From contig JAQGMQ010000931.1 in assembly GCA_028292305.1 (NCBI GenBank), positions 1 through 5,829 of the forward strand: a stretch of DNA of 5,829 nucleotides, read 5' to 3'. This stretch comes from Rhodoferax sp. GTDB taxonomy: Bacteria > Pseudomonadota > Gammaproteobacteria > Burkholderiales > Burkholderiaceae_C. The notes beneath the pieces were generated by a model that saw only the letters and a program-made list of their open reading frames with translations, searched no databases and had not been told where the DNA came from. The position numbers were made by a program, and so were the translations under genes. Each line of letters opens with the position of its first letter. The stretch's first letter is position 1. This document shows positions 5,558 to 5,829 of the stretch, piece by piece.

Positions 5558-5829
5558 ATGATCATTGAAACACCTCCGTTATATAAATGCAATTACATCA
5601 CTTTTGATTTTGCAAAAGAGACCTGGCAGCAAGATCAATACTGGGCATTACGTAAAACTATCTTTTGTGACGAACAGCAAATATTTGAAGGGCATGATCG
5701 GGACGAAATAGATGAAAGGGCCATTCCCATTATAGCCGAATGCAGCTATGGAGGTCAGCTTGATCAGGTGATAGGTGGTGTGCGTATTGATGAACGGGAA
5801 CCCGGAATATGGTGGGGAAGCCGTTTGGG
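5558..5829 (+). CDS. MSMEG_0567/Sll0786 family GNAT N-acetyltransferase (3' end outside window)
   Basis: The first 90 codons of a GNAT-fold acyltransferase, the fourth gene of the Nit1 cluster. The frame opens at ATG 5558, 19 bases after the radical SAM stop, and stays open to the window end. Visible features: a conserved N-terminal block (CNYITFDFAKETW), the GNAT alpha1 region QYWALRKTIFCDEQQIFEG, then HDRDEIDERAIPIIAE, strand GQLDQVIGGVRIDEREPG and IWWGSRLG. The last is just before the acetyl-CoA-binding segment, which lies beyond the window. RAIP(I/V) followed by VIGGVRI and W(W/Y)G.RLG is characteristic of this subfamily as I recall it. In some genomes this protein is fused to the AIR-synthase-related partner (sll0787-like), so the full length cannot be told here. 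No Shine-Dalgarno is seen. Acceptor and acyl donor are unknown. Confidence 0.88.
   Translation, partial: MIIETPPLYKCNYITFDFAKETWQQDQYWALRKTIFCDEQQIFEGHDRDEIDERAIPIIAECSYGGQLDQVIGGVRIDEREPGIWWGSRL

Overview
The window looks like chromosomal DNA of a Bacteroidota bacterium, most likely from the Sphingobacteriaceae (Mucilaginibacter/Pedobacter-like). Three things suggest this. Most starts lack a Shine-Dalgarno sequence. One gene has a TAnnTTTG-type -7 element directly before its ATG. The left half carries two proteins typical of this phylum: a PIF1-like helicase with a C-terminal HRDC domain, and a 72-residue protein resembling the DUF6965 family. The taxonomic call is inference; no rRNA or other marker gene is present.

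Layout: (1) 1-1884, + strand, the 3' portion of a PIF1/RecD-like superfamily 1 helicase gene that begins outside the window. (2) 1943-2161, + strand, a small DUF6965-like protein, possibly translated from a leaderless mRNA. (3) 2224-2424, - strand, an isolated Crp/Fnr-type helix-turn-helix without its cyclic-nucleotide-binding domain, best read as a gene remnant. A CRP-box-like palindrome overlaps its 3' end. (4) 2437-2947, about 510 bases of very AT-rich DNA without a gene. It holds a perfect 26-bp palindrome (possible terminator) and several AT-rich dyads upstream of the next operon. (5) 2948-5829, + strand, the first four genes of a Nit1-type nitrilase cluster: an MSMEG_0572/Sll0783 family protein, a Nit6803-type nitrilase, an MSMEG_0568 family radical SAM protein, and the start of an MSMEG_0567/Sll0786 family GNAT acetyltransferase. 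The window ends inside the last of these.

The four cluster genes run in the order of Synechocystis sll0783-sll0786. Gaps are 27 bases, an ATGA overlap and 19 bases, so they almost certainly form one operon. In other bacteria the cluster is linked to nitrogen starvation and to assimilation of nitrogen from cyanide or nitriles, but the chemistry of the radical SAM, DsrE-like and GNAT proteins is unresolved. Downstream of the window one expects an AIR-synthase-related protein, an MSMEG_0569-type flavoprotein and an MSMEG_0570-type small protein. The cluster is known as a conserved neighbourhood but is biochemically under-described, and it is the most interesting part of the window.
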